Shown: positions 20,908-32,285 of the stretch, piece by piece | How positions within the stretch are numbered: position 1 is the first letter of the stretch | How the letters are laid out: each line of letters opens with the position of its first letter | Assembly (NCBI GenBank): GCA_949752735.1 | Contig: OX457042.1 | Location: forward strand, 23,140,334 to 23,204,333 | DNA: 64,000 nt | Direction: 5' to 3' | Source: Lumbricus terrestris | Lineage: Eukaryota; Annelida; Clitellata; Crassiclitellata; Lumbricidae | Position numbers and translations under genes: made by a program | Notes under the pieces: generated by a model | What the model saw: only the letters and a program-made list of their open reading frames with translations | What the model was told of the DNA's origin: nothing | Database searches by the model: none

Positions 20908-23900
20908 GTAGGCTATAGCCAGTTCAAAAAGTGCGTTTATTTATTATTAAAGTAACAACGCAACAGTCTCCTAAATTAGTCTACCCGACCGGTTTCCATT
21001 CACACCTACAGGCAAGATAGATAATAGGTCTATTTCTTTTTGAGAACTTTTAAGAACGATTATACTTAATGTCTGAACGATATCGGAGAATTATTAAACT
21101 AATTGATCAAGGTAAATTGTGTTAATTTTGATTCTTGAGTGGAGTTATAGATCGCGCCCAAATACTAGGTGATCTTTGTATAGGGAGGGCTACAATTCGA
21201 TCACGATACTCAAGTATAGTGTCAATTCATTCATTCATTAGATGCATTTATATAGCGCCTCTTCAAGGGGGCTACTCAATCGGTTTAGTTGTCCAGGATT
21301 AATGGAAGATCAAAGAAACGTATTAACTGAACTTTAACAGTGGACCTTTAAGAGAGGATGTAGGTGGACGGGAGGCTCTTCGCTGCCCTCCTACTTAATC
21401 CAGGACACGTATTAAACCCACTCCTCCCACCATTGAGGCCCCAGCCTTATTCCATGAGGCCAAGACTGCATGACCGAATCATTCCTAGGGCGGACAACCT
21501 AACGAGGAAATCTTTTGTGACGAGGATGCTTTATAATATTTAAATGTAATACCGTATAAACCAAAGTGCAGAATAACTTGTTGGCCATTAAAAGAACTTC
21601 TTTTTTAAATTTAAAATTTATATTGGATTTGGACTTAGGATTTTATGCTATTCTAAAACACTTTGTAATTGATTGGATATAGAAATTATGTACGTTTGTT
21701 TATTATACTTTGTATATGTACACCAAAATGCGGATAGCAATTGGTATATTAAAGAATATTCTTATCTTATCTTATCTTACTATCCGTCAGTCTGTAGGCC
21801 TAGTAAATTGTCAAGATTTTAAAACTAGGTTGTGTCGTCTTAGGCTGTGTCATCTACAATTACTTCGAAGACACAACTGCCTGTGAACTGTTCACCTGTC
21901 CTTCGGATTACACCAGTTACTTTCAAGTGAAGGCTGCCTGCAAAGCGTTTATTGTGAGTATTTAAAGTCATGATATTCCTGATTATACATGGCGCGTAAA
22001 AGATTTAGCATTGCAGTGTGGATATAAAAAATTGAAACAGTGGATAGGGGGCATTTATTACAATCTTGAACCGTAATTATGCTTTTCATCAATGCTCGTT
22101 CATCACCCCTCCTCTCCAAACCTAGGACCAATTGAAGTCTCCGCCTAGGCTACATGTATGAGTCAAACGAAATGCATATTTCCAGGTAGGTCTGCAGCAC
22201 CTTTACGGTCATCATCATCATCAAAATCCATGGGCTAAATGCCCGTAGGTGTCCGGCGCCACTCTCTGTTTGAGTCTGTCTCGCGTCATGTTGCCCATCT
22301 TCAACCTGTCCGGTCAGCAGGTCCATACCATTAACATCTTGAACCAGCTAGACCACCTTGTCTGATGAAGAGAATATTGGGATAGAGGCACGAAGGACAA
22401 CCTGGGTCAATGCCCGTAAGGCCCCGTATGTGTCCCACGCTCTCTCCCCCCGACTCTCTCCACTGGTCTGTACTGACCGGCCTGTGCATGTCAGCTCCAC
22501 ATCATGACACCTTGAAGCATCTGGGTCGCTATGTCACTTGTGCCGTGGTTTTAGCGGATTTCAATGGTCTTGGTCTTTTACTGCCAGCGTATCTCCACCC
22601 ATCTGGCAAACCTTCCTCATTTTATCCGGGCTTAGGACCGGTGTGGCATGAAATTATGTCCGGCATGAAATATTGTCCGGCTCCGCCCACTTCCGTTGTC
22701 AAGACAGTATTTCATGCGGCCTATGTATGAGATATTGTCCGGCATGAAATCGTGTCCGACTCCGCCGTTACATGTATGCCATTGCTCACTAGCCTAAATA
22801 GCCTACAAAGCACCAATCATACAAGTGGACGTTGGTGCCAATATAAACCTTGCAGCGCACGTGTAGGGAAAGCCGTTGCTAAATAGGCTACCGAGGTTCC
22901 ATTGTTTGAAGCCAATGAATTTGAAACCTGGGCTGCGTTGCTACCTCCTCTCCCCACGCCTCCCGTCTTGTTCCCCTATTGAATTCAGGCAGCGCCCGAC
23001 CCTTCCACACCTCCCACCCAAACTTTGGCTGACAGGCCCAGTTTCTTTAAGACTGTTCTTCACCGATGGCAAACTGTTAGCATTGTATCTGACCATCAAC
23101 AATACGTGGGCTCACTGTGTGCAACACTGAGGCCCATGGAATTGTTCTACAGTCGCTGAGATCGTGGCAAAGTCATGGAATGTCAGTTAGCCGATGACCG
23201 CGTATATAGGACAAATTACACCAGTGGGCCACCATCGGGACGACAGCCTGCCTGGCTGTCTGGGCTACGACTAGGCTAATAATTTAATTTGCCCTATTTG
23301 TCGTAATTATAGCTCCCAATTTTTATGGGACGTTGGAATTATTATTTTAAGTATTTTAGGTCTTTACCGGAAACGATATGTGGTTACTGTTAATAACAAG
23401 TTCCAAATATAGATGTTGATGTCTATTATTAGATGGACACGCTGCGCTGGAATTATTATTATCTTTGGTATTTTATGTCTTTCCTGGACAAGATTTCATG
23501 ATGGTTTAGCTTGACAGTTGCTATCTGATGTCATCGGTCACATGAACCAATGACAACGCTTTCCGGACATAATTTCATGCCGGACAGGATTTCATGCCAC
23601 ACCGGCATAGGGAAGTTGCTGGTTCCCTGTGGCAGAGGATAGATGCAGTTTAACGTCGTGCCCAGGACACACCTTTACGGTAGCCTACAATAATATTAGA
23701 TAGGCCCTAAGAGGGTTCGAACCCATGCAATGGGAAGAGCGTTCGGTGGTAGACCCGCGAAGAGCAATTTTAAGACCTCCAGTGCAGCGCTTCGGGTTTG
23801 CAACCTGGAACGAGAGGTTGAGAACGCTGGACAGTTTTTTCAAGGTCTCAATCTGGCTTTAAATTCTCTAGTACCGGTACTTGCTTTAATTGGTCCTGCT

Positions 23901-25753
23901 TACGTTGTCTTGATTGATCTTATCTTCCTGTACCGTTATTTTCCCTAGCGGGAATTGCTAATTTCTGACACTGTTGAATGTCTTTTCTAGGACGACACTT
24001 ATGCTATGGCTCGCTACCGTATAACGGATGGTAAGAAGTTACCTATAGACTATAGAGTATGTCTACAACATAAAATTTAAAAGGGCTGTTTTAAAGGCAT
24101 CGCACGATCATCCTCTTAAATGTTCGATCACGAGATAAAATTGTTACTGTGACAATAGATTTATATAGAGCCTTTCAAAACAGAATTTTTCAGTGGCGCC
24201 ATCGACCTAATGATAGAGAAACCATGGCAACATCAAAATGGTTTCAAGCTCCTACGGAACAGGTACAGGATGCATGTCTAAGACTCCCACAACGTAAGAA
24301 GCTATAGGCAACCTATTAAAGTTGAGCAACCAGTGTTGCTTCAGTGTTGCACCGTGAATGTTCTGGCTACATGGTGATAATTCCCGAAGTTGGTGCTTCA
24401 GCCCCATCTCCACCCCCCCCCCGTTTTTCATTTGGTCCTTCATTAAGTCTTACCCAACCCAACTCCTCGTGGATAATAGTCTGACCCCAGTTATTTCCTA
24501 CAATTCTTGTACTGGATAACTATGGTCATCGTCGGTTCCTGTGGGAGGGGGCACGGTGGTGTGGGGTATGTTCGGTGCCTTGGAGCCGAAATGCTGCTCG
24601 TTCGATTCCACCTCCAGTCACCGGGAAGGGACGGCTGAGCAAGTCTTTCATTCGCAATAATTGCTCGTGCGCTTCGGCGTAAACTCCTATTCAGTGTCTG
24701 CTTCTGAGTAGCAGTCTTGATGGGCGCTATAGCAACTTGTGCTCGTACATGCATCTCTAGTATGCTTAAGTACCGTAAGTGTCGGTCTAAACCGACCTAA
24801 AAGCTTAGTGTTTTTACCAATTTCTTTTTCCGAATAAAGAAACTTTTGTCGAACGAGTCTTTCCTCTGCAGATGGCAAGGGTCATAACCTGGCAGACAGA
24901 CCATGCACTCAGTGTGAGTCATCCGGCAAGGTCACTTGCTCAGACCAGGAGTGATTTGGAAACAACAGTACTGTGCTGCACACAACTGAAATGAGTTATA
25001 TTATTATTGCCTATTTTATATAGCGCACACCCAAGGTAAACTACTCAGAAGCGCTCCCTGTTCAAGTTCAACAACGGCTGAGTAACGCAGTTTTTAAGCG
25101 AGAAAGGAATATAGTGATAGAAGCATGGATATATAGAGAGCAAAATGTGAGTTGGCGACAGACTCTAAGGGCCATGAAACGAAATTCATAGAAACCGTAT
25201 CCAATTTTTGATGTCATCTTGTGTTAGTATATCAGCGGGTATACACTATATTTTGCTTCTGCCAGCTTCAGGTTACGTGCTTTTCCAGCGACGTGTGGAC
25301 TTCAGCTTGGTGTTTGACCAGCCGTGGTCCACGTACAAGAGCGGTTTCAGCAACATCTGTGGCAATTTCTGGCTCGGCAATGAACCGCTGTATCGTATGA
25401 CCGTTGGCAAGTCGTGTTCTCTGCGGATGGAGATGATTTCAACGACCGGAAATTGGTATACGATTCTCTACTCGTCCTTCTACATCGACTCCGAGGCCGG
25501 CAAGTACAAGCTCCACTATTCGAGCTACAGTGGGAATTGCTCGAGTGACCCTCTGATCCCAGCTAATGGTGTTGGCTTCACGACTATCGACGTCTTTAGT
25601 GACCCGACGGCAATTAGCAATTGTGCGATACCATGGGGAGGCGGATGGTGGTACAACAACTGCCACAACATCAACTTCAACTGTCACCAACAAGTTTTCT
25701 TCGTGCTTAATGAGCTCCTCAAGTTTGGTCAGATGTGGGTGAAATGCGTGTAA
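20706..25753 (+). CDS. FReD gene B: secreted fibrinogen-related protein, paralogue of gene A (gene span)
   Basis: Exons 20706-20907, 21844-21953, 23991-24030, 24872-24913 and 25266-25753 join in frame (882 nt, 293 residues). The protein has a signal peptide ending VSA, a PAN/apple-like Cys-rich part (CPLLC, CVIYNYF, CELFTC), a short linker and a C-terminal FReD. FReD motifs are FQRRVDFS, FWLGNEPLYRMT, GGGWWYNNCHNINFN and the end MWVKCV. Exon lengths 1-3 equal those of gene A; the introns are longer and full of insertions. The extra 42-nt exon 4 encodes GKGHNLADRPCTQ. An AATAAA lies at 26600-26605, about 850 nt after the stop. Family knowledge suggests extracellular sugar or pathogen binding; that function is inferred. 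Confidence 0.87.
21844..21953 (+). CDS. FReD gene B exon 2 (PAN/apple-like)
   Basis: 110 nt ending GCGTTTATT|gtgagt. A 15-bp partial duplication directly upstream gives a second acceptor at 21828 that would add five residues in frame. Confidence 0.83.
22642..23601. mobile_element. TIR element of TGTCCGGCATGAAAT units, 4-bp CCGG flanks
   Basis: Left end TGTGGCATGAAAT...TGTCCGGCATGAAAT, right end the reverse complement; CCGG abuts both sides. Removing it restores a plausible continuous host sequence. No transposase ORF was seen. It sits in intron 2 of FReD gene B. Confidence 0.7.
23991..24030 (+). CDS. FReD gene B exon 3 (linker)
   Basis: 40 nt, tttctag|GACGACACT...ACGGATG|gtaag, encoding DDTYAMARYRITD. 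Confidence 0.83.
24548..24742 (+). mobile_element. tRNA-derived SINE (plus strand)
   Basis: GGGCACGGTGGTGTGGGGTA start, GTTCGATTCCACCTC B-box region, CGCAATAATTGCTCGTGCGC, and a GGGCGCTATAGCAAC tail. Located in intron 3 of gene B. Confidence 0.75.
24872..24913 (+). CDS. FReD gene B exon 4 (42 nt, gene-B-specific)
   Basis: ctctgcag|ATGGCAAGG...ACTCAGT|gtgagt. Its length is a multiple of three and the flanking phases match, so it can be included or skipped without changing frame. Confidence 0.7.
25266..25753 (+). CDS. FReD gene B terminal exon (fibrinogen C-terminal domain)
   Basis: Acceptor tctgccag at 25265; contains the full FReD and the TAA stop. It aligns along its length with 11875-12353. 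Confidence 0.88.
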
Positions 25754-26605
25754 TTCAGATGTTTGCCTGAAGCAGTTCAGGTGAAGAACAGGCTGTCCAT
25801 CGGCATTTCTTCAACTGGTTCGGTTCATCTCTCATTCAAAGTGCGTTCTTCTCAGGTCCAAATGAATTCTTCTCAGTTCTCACAGCTGCCAAACTCGTAT
25901 TGTAGGCCTACACCATTGTGAAATTATTGCCCATGCCTTTTCTGGTATACCGGTATCGCTTAACATTTTCTTACCTGCATATAGAGTGGGCCTATTATCA
26001 TTCCTGTTTTCAGAATAGGCTTACTCTTGTTTACGTTTGAACACCAAATTCTGCCTCTCTTTTCAACTGAGTCTCGACGTTTTCTCATTCTTATTCAGCC
26101 ACCTGAACCGTTGACGTTAATTGAGTTCCATCTGTGAAGCCGGTGAAGCGAGATTTTGCTGCATTATTTTATATGAAAATGACATTTTGTGGACTTTCAA
26201 AGCATTTTAGATGTTAAAATGACGTTTAAAATGTACTTCGCACTATTATTTGATATGCGAGAATCACATTAGTGCACTTGCAAACCATTTTAGATGTTAA
26301 AATAACTTTTAATGCACTGTGCACGTGCACCATTATATTATATTAAAGTGCACCATGTATAGATCTGATATGACATTCGTAAATGTTTGTTTTAAAGGTG
26401 TTAAGAAGCGGAAGAACGGCGAAGCTGGTTTTCTTAGACATAATTATGTCAGCAGATTGGTTGTGAGTTGTGACAATGGCTGCAAGACTTGGCTGCCTGT
26501 TGTTACCAACAGATTGTGCTGTAGTAGCCTAATAATGGCAAATAGACACGTAGGCCCGCCAATGATACAATAAATGTAACTGATGCAGTAGGCCTAATGA
26601 ATAAA
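25754..26605 (+). other. Probable 3' UTR of FReD gene B
   Basis: No gene is seen. The first ~90 bases resemble the sequence after gene A and after the 8503 remnant. AATAAA at 26600-26605 is a possible polyadenylation signal. Confidence 0.45.
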
Positions 26606-26745
26606 GTCTAGCTTTCCTTTTATGTATTAAAGATATATTAACAAGACTAGTGTGGTTTCAGCGTAGTAATTATTATGTTTAGCCTATCGAAATTCGATTG
26701 CTAATCCGTTACTACAGTATGATTTCAAAATAAGGCATTTATCAC

Positions 26746-28394
26746 CAGTGGCGTAGCAATAGGGCGTGCAACCTGTGCAGTGCACGAGGGCCCCCGGCTG
26801 TCAGGGGCCCCCCGGGGTCAGAGTCAATTTTTTTACTTTAGGGATATTCAGAATGTATTCAAACCTACATCTACAGCGTACACCCAGTAATTTTTTGAGT
26901 TTCAGCGGGAATGTCCATGATTAGGCTACCTTATTACAAATAGTCTATCTTTACTTTTTATAGTCTTTGGCCGGAAGTAGTTGTACAATTGTAATGACGT
27001 ATAAACATAATTGTGTCATGGTCTACGCCAAAGATTTTAAGAGGGAGGAAGATGGGTCACCAATGACAAGAATGCTAAAGGGGTCGCGCAAGGGCTTCTG
27101 GTCAATTCATAGGCTCAGACTCGCAGCGAATTTTAACCGACGACTTTATAGGCTATAAATTATGACCGTGCGTATAGTGTTTCGCTTAGTCATAGCCTAA
27201 AATTTAATATTTTCTCCAAGATCAACATTTACACAGTTCAGATAATAAATATAATCGATATCTATTTTTAAATCGGTAATTTTACTGTGTTTCCAGCAGA
27301 TAAATCGTATTTCCGAATTTTTTTCAGGGTTTGAATCTTCCGCAGCCCGCCTATAACGTCATCGGCTAAAATTCGCTGCGAGTCTGAGCCTATGAATTGA
27401 CCAGAAGACCTTGCGTGACCTCATTCGCACTGCGGCCAGCCAATATCCTTTAAGTAGTCCATCTTCCTCCCTGTTAAAATCTTTGGTCTACGCAGACACG
27501 TTTAAAATTTATTATCTTTGTAGTAAAATGTGAAATTTATAAAAGATAACTGCATAGCCTATCTATTTACTAGGAAATTGTATATTTTTAACTCTCGTAC
27601 GGCACTCTTTCTGTCCCCCCAAAGTGTACCTAGGTTAAGTCTTATTTAAGTGGCGCTGCTAAGCGACAAGCACGAGAAGAACGGGTAAGAAGACCTCCAA
27701 AATGCAAAAAAATCCGCATTTATGATGCCTGTGGAGAGCCCCCCATGTCTGATGCAGTCATCGGGGGCAGAATCGAATTCCGGTTTGATCAGTGCAGATA
27801 TGGTGGATGACATGGATATTGACACTGAGCCGAGTATAGGCCTCGAACTTCGGAGGCTACGGTAGCAGTTACATCACCAATGGATTCAGGCTTGACACCT
27901 CCAAAGTGGTGGATATTTTTGCACAAGAGAAGGCGCGCAAACGAGCATTTTAGCATTTCGGATTTAGACCCCCCTTTGTAGGTTAGCAATAGACTTGATT
28001 GAGTCATTTCACACTTGCCAAATTCGTTACATTTTCCCGCTCTTTCAATCAACAAACCCAACAGCTTGGAGAATTTAAGTAGGGCCTATGGGTGATTGAT
28101 GATTAATACTTCAGGAGATGAAGCAATTTTTGTGACTACTTTTGTATGGTATTCTAGCTCAATTTTTCTCTGCTGATATGGAGAAGAATATGTTTCATTA
28201 AATAAATTTGCTAAATTAGTAAAAATCTGGCTAGTTTATTTTCATTTAACTTTGGTGTTAAATATGCAAATTTCGTAAAGGAAACAGGCGTTTTGCACAG
28301 CTTTGTTGTTTGAAATCGAATGGGGTTTCAAGCATTTAAGGGCCCACTACCTAAGCTCTGCACAGGGGCCCCCCAAGACCTTGCTACGCCACTG
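26746..28394. mobile_element. 1.65-kb non-autonomous hAT-type element, TSD TTTATCAC
   Basis: CAGTGGCGTAGCAATAGGG at the left and CCTTGCTACGCCACTG at the right, flanked by exact TTTATCAC. Inside, a long diverged inverted repeat joins about 27015-27150 with 27355-27505. No transposase ORF survives. Confidence 0.92.
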
Positions 28395-28499
28395 TTTATC
28401 ACTAGCCTATTACTCTTTCAGTTGCCAATGTAAAATAACAATGCCGATTAGTAAAAGCCGCATCGCGTCTATTGATTGAACCGCATGAACGACCGCCAT

Positions 28500-28737
28500 T
28501 AGGGGTTTACTATCAAAACCGCGCACACAAAACCGCGCACACAAAACCGCGAATCACAATACCGCGCACGATCATTACCGCGCACGATCATTACGCGGTT
28601 GTGATCGTGCGCGGTAATGATCGTGCGCGGTAATGATCGTGCGCGGTAATGATCGTGCGCGGTTTGCGATGCGCGGTTTTGTGTGCGCGGTTTTGTGTGC
28701 GCGGTTTTGTGTGCGCGGTTTTGACCGGATACCCCAT
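28500..28737. mobile_element. GC-rich palindromic element of GTGCGCGGT repeats
   Basis: The left half is tandem AAAACCGCGCACAC and ACCGCGCACGATCATT units, the right half the same units reversed. Outer edges are also inverted (ATTAGGGGTTT.. and ..GGATACCCCAT). It is strikingly CpG-rich within AT-rich surroundings. Confidence 0.75.
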
Positions 28738-28815
28738 TTGGTATGTCTCTATTTTCATTAGCGCTGTATAAAATTGTACATCTGTGGTTGCAGTTGGTTC
28801 TTGTAGGGTTTAGCA

Positions 28816-28914
28816 AATGTATCTCACCCATTGGTTCTTATATTGCCTTGAGTTTGAAGTCCGATGCCCCATACAGCGGCGTCTACAACTGGGGAGAGGT
28901 GTTCGGGAAGAACA
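28816..28914 (+). CDS. Unrecognised candidate exon
   Basis: Open reading frame after gggtttag and before CACAG|gtggca, containing LSLKSDAPYSGVYNWGEVFG. It looks coding by composition, but I recognise no family. It may pair with 29097-29160. Low certainty. Confidence 0.25.
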
Positions 28915-29096
28915 GCTGCCACAGGTGGCAGTAGTTGGGGAGGGATTTAACTTTCGTTTTGGGTATAAACTGTGAGATTGTTGAATTCCGATTGTATTAT
29001 GGCCTGCAATAGGCCTACGGTTCTGAGTAAGCTATAATGAATCTTTTATTAATTTTATAAGTCGGCTAGAGTTGCAGGCTTGTTTTCCTGTTCTAG

Positions 29097-29160
29097 GTGG
29101 TTGAGAAAGACGCCATGCGCTGGTCTCCTTCCATTCTGAATCCTAATCAGGACCACTGCA
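29097..29160 (+). CDS. Unrecognised candidate exon after a strong acceptor
   Basis: A good pyrimidine tract and acceptor (ttttcctgttctag) precede an open stretch with DAMRWSPSILNPNQDHC. A MITE is inserted just after it. No family recognised. Confidence 0.22.
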
Positions 29161-29162
29161 GT

Positions 29163-29480
29163 CAGAGTCGGATCCAAAAAAATCAATTCGACCATGGCAA
29201 CCTCCCCACCCCCAGGCCTCCCCACCCCACTCAGAAATGTGCATAAGACGAGGCCAAGGTTTCAATCAGTGCAGGTGTGAAAGAGAAAGTAGAATAAGAC
29301 TTTTAAAATAAAGTCATCAGATTTCAAATAACCGGAGTTGCCACGTTTTATTAAATATAAATTATGGGGAGAAAGAGTAAAAAAAGGTCATCAGATTTTT
29401 CGTCGAAAGGCCAACGAAACTTTTTCGACCCGAGACCAAAATTTTTGCCCCACCTTCAAAAATGTCTGTATCCGCCTCTG
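29163..29480. mobile_element. hAT-type MITE, TSD ACTGCAGT
   Basis: CAGAGTCGGATCC...GTATCCGCCTCTG with exact ACTGCAGT flanks. The AAAAAAAGGTCATCAG core is present. Confidence 0.92.
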
Positions 29481-29564
29481 ACTGCAGTAGGCCTATAGGC
29501 TAGCTAAATCAATATGGAAGCAGCTGGCTTAGCAGCGAAAGAAATGAAAAATCCCAGTGAGGAG

Positions 29565-30780
29565 GGTGTGACACGAAGATGTAGGTCTATCGGTAGCGTG
29601 CATAGCTGGCTGTAATTCAGCATCTGCGATTTCAAGTATGCTGTAAGTATCCAGTAAAACGATCCGATATCTTCTCATGCCAAACAAATTTTTGTCGGCG
29701 GCAACGGCCTCTGTTGTCATACGCTGTCGCTAACTTAGGTATCCATCCATACTGCCACGCATGCGCGCAGTTATAAGTTTGGTGCCGGTGTCACGTGATA
29801 TTTTATTCCACCCTTATAGCTATCCATAATCCGGGGAATGAATTAATCTATCCCCCGGATGGAATATACCGGTATAGACTATATAGGCTATCCGGGCCCT
29901 TCAGGGGATAAACCATTCTAGTCCCTTTAGTGAAAAATGCGTAAAATTGAAAATAATTATGTTGTAATGAAAATTTAAAGAGACTCTAATTAATTGTTTT
30001 AAGTGTCCGAAACAATGTTCAGAGCAAGGCAACTCGAATGTTCTAAGTGCTCTAAAAACCAAATCAAGCAAAATTATCTAGTAGGCTAGGAATAGACATA
30101 CATGCCTACCTGTTAGTGTCATTGCTCACACCAAAGCAGATGGAAGCTAATTTGAAATAAGAAATACACGCGGAAGTGCTTTTTCGACTTCTCTTCATAT
30201 GGGGAGATACGTTTAATACGGGGGGGGAAGGATATGCAGCATGCTCTATTTCGTGACACCGACACTAGAAGCATAGTTGCTGAGAAATGGGCTAATTGAT
30301 CGAGGAGTCCTTTGATGCGCTGTTATAGACTTGTAATACGGTGTCGGAACAAGCAACATGAAAGCTTAGGCTAATTGCTTACTAGACGAGTAGGCCTACG
30401 TATCTGAAGCGGTGAAAAAAAAAATAGATAGGTCATATATCTCCGTTCCACTTCGAAAAGCAGGCGACATCATAGTTAGTTTCTTAGAATTCTTGCCTTT
30501 GTTTTCGCCGTTGTTTAAAGAAATTCAAATCGATCTTGGCTTCAGTCTGTGGAGTCGCTAGAGACTTTGAAGGGTTCTCAAGAGCCAGCGCTATATAAAT
30601 TTTGAGTTAGGCTACGATCAACGTCATCACTATAATAATTATTGTAGCGCATGCAACTCATTCTAGAAATGTCCCAGTCTGAAGACCGCTTTGCAAGCGT
30701 CCATCACTCAACGAATCTTTTGTATCGAGAACAAATGGTGAAGCGGAATAACGTTGCAAAACCTTAATTGTTGTTATATT
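29565..30780 (+). repeat. Segmental-duplicate non-coding block (copy 2)
   Basis: Matches 15640-15780 and 16055-16500 in order, with the TIR element 29784-30263 inserted between the two matching parts. Includes CAGCGCTATATAAATTTTGA, a TATA-like sequence. Confidence 0.5.
29784..30263. mobile_element. TIR element with GCCGGTGTCACG ends, copy 2 (inverted)
   Basis: Diverged, inverted relative of 18645-19110. Ends are GCCGGTGTCACG and CGTGACACCGAC. Confidence 0.65.
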
Positions 30781-31096
30781 GTAATTGTCATATTTAATTC
30801 GAGCACGTTTTCATCTAGGTTTTCATATACGAGCACGTATTCATTCGTGAACACAGAACACTATTTAGGCCTATGGTGCCTATAATGATAGTACTTCATT
30901 CCTTCCAGTAGGCCTATGCTGTCTGTCTATAGCTATTAATGGTCTGCCGAAATTCAATGAGCACTTGTGAGCTTTGTAAGGAGGGCACGATCAAATTTCA
31001 GTTGTATTGTATTGTCAGAGGCGGAGACCTATAGGGGGACAGAGGGGACGGTCCCCCCAATGGAGGTGTTGGGGACGGTCCATGAATTTACCCCCC

Positions 31097-31343
31097 CAGG
31101 CCGTAGCTAGGGGGGTGTTTTGGGTGTTTGAACACCCCCCGAAATGGAAAATGTGAAAAATTATATAATGCATTTACGAGTACATGATGTAAAAATAATG
31201 AAATAAAACCATGAAAACACCCCCCGAAATGGAAAAATAGGAAAAAAGAGAATGCCGGATGACTAAAAAAGGTCATCAGTTTTTTGGGAAGGAAAATTGG
31301 TGAGGGAAACACCCCCCGAAATCAAATCCTGGCTACGGCCTTG
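31097..31343. mobile_element. hAT-type MITE nested in a C-rich older element
   Basis: CAGGCCGTAGCTAGG...CCTGGCTACGGCCTTG, sister of 16557-16825, with the GATGACTAAAAAAGGTCATCAG core. The flanks are C runs, so the target duplication is ambiguous. The surrounding CAGAGGCGGAGACC (31016) and GACTAAAAAAAGTCGTCAG (about 31445) suggest an outer, truncated relative. Confidence 0.8.
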
Positions 31344-31502
31344 CCCCCCCCCCCCCATACCAATCGTTGAGCGTCACGACTAAAAAAGTACAGCAACTTT
31401 TTTGGCGGCGAAAATAGAAAATTTCGTCGAATTTTCGACGGATGACTAAAAAAAGTCGTCAGAAATTCGCAAACCGCTCGATCTAGCCTATAATTAGCCT
31501 AT

Positions 31503-31690
31503 ATGACCATTGCCGTTCCGGTTCCACCTCTTTGGAACAAACTTTCGAACTCACCAAAACTCCACCTCTCGTTATTTCCCCACAGGTACTCCACTCAAAA
31601 CTGAAAACATTGTTCTTTTACAAATCCTATCCTGATTCTCCCTCTTCTCCTCACATCCGTCTTCATTTCAACTCTAAAGTCTAAACATCA
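31503..31690 (+). pseudogene. Possible LINE 3'-end coding remnant
   Basis: One frame reads AVPVPPLWNKLSNSPKLHL, resembling the C-terminal P-x-LWN-x-LP region of LINE reverse transcriptases. Short, with no other support. Confidence 0.35.
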
Positions 31691-31707
31691 TCCACCTCAA
31701 TTAGCCG

Positions 31708-31735
31708 TTCATCTGTCTGTCTGTCTGTCTGTCTG
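31708..31735. repeat. (CTGT)n microsatellite
   Basis: About six CTGT units. Confidence 0.85.
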
Positions 31736-32285
31736 CCTGACTCAGGATCTTGACCCGCTGCCTATCGATTTTGTTTTGATTAATCGCCTGTAAATAAGCT
31801 GGTTCCCGAGACGTCGCTTTTGTGCGCGCTGTAGAAGTCTCGAGATTACGATTACGATCTCTTGTGTTGAAGATCAACGAGTTTGTCAACTGTTGACTGA
31901 CATACTTACTTGATTGCAGCCCTAGCAACAGAAAGAAAGGGTACCAGTCTATCGATGAACATGGACGCCAACGATGCGTTGCTTCACGAACAAGGATTCT
32001 ATATTTAGAATAAAAACAGAGAACTGTTTTGCGTGTATAATTGGATTTAAATGGTTAATTTTGCACACTGAAGACTTTCGATATCAACGTTGCTTTCCTT
32101 CGGGTATTTGGTTATTATATATTTTCATTAATTCTTGGTTTATGAATTAAATACACCACCACGCTGGTAAAACCAAGTTATAGTGCCCGGAAACTCGTGT
32201 TAACAGCTCTTGCAATGAATATTATCTGTGAGTGTGCAACGAAGTCTTCTATTCGTTAATAAGGTTTGAATATACCTCGGCGAAA

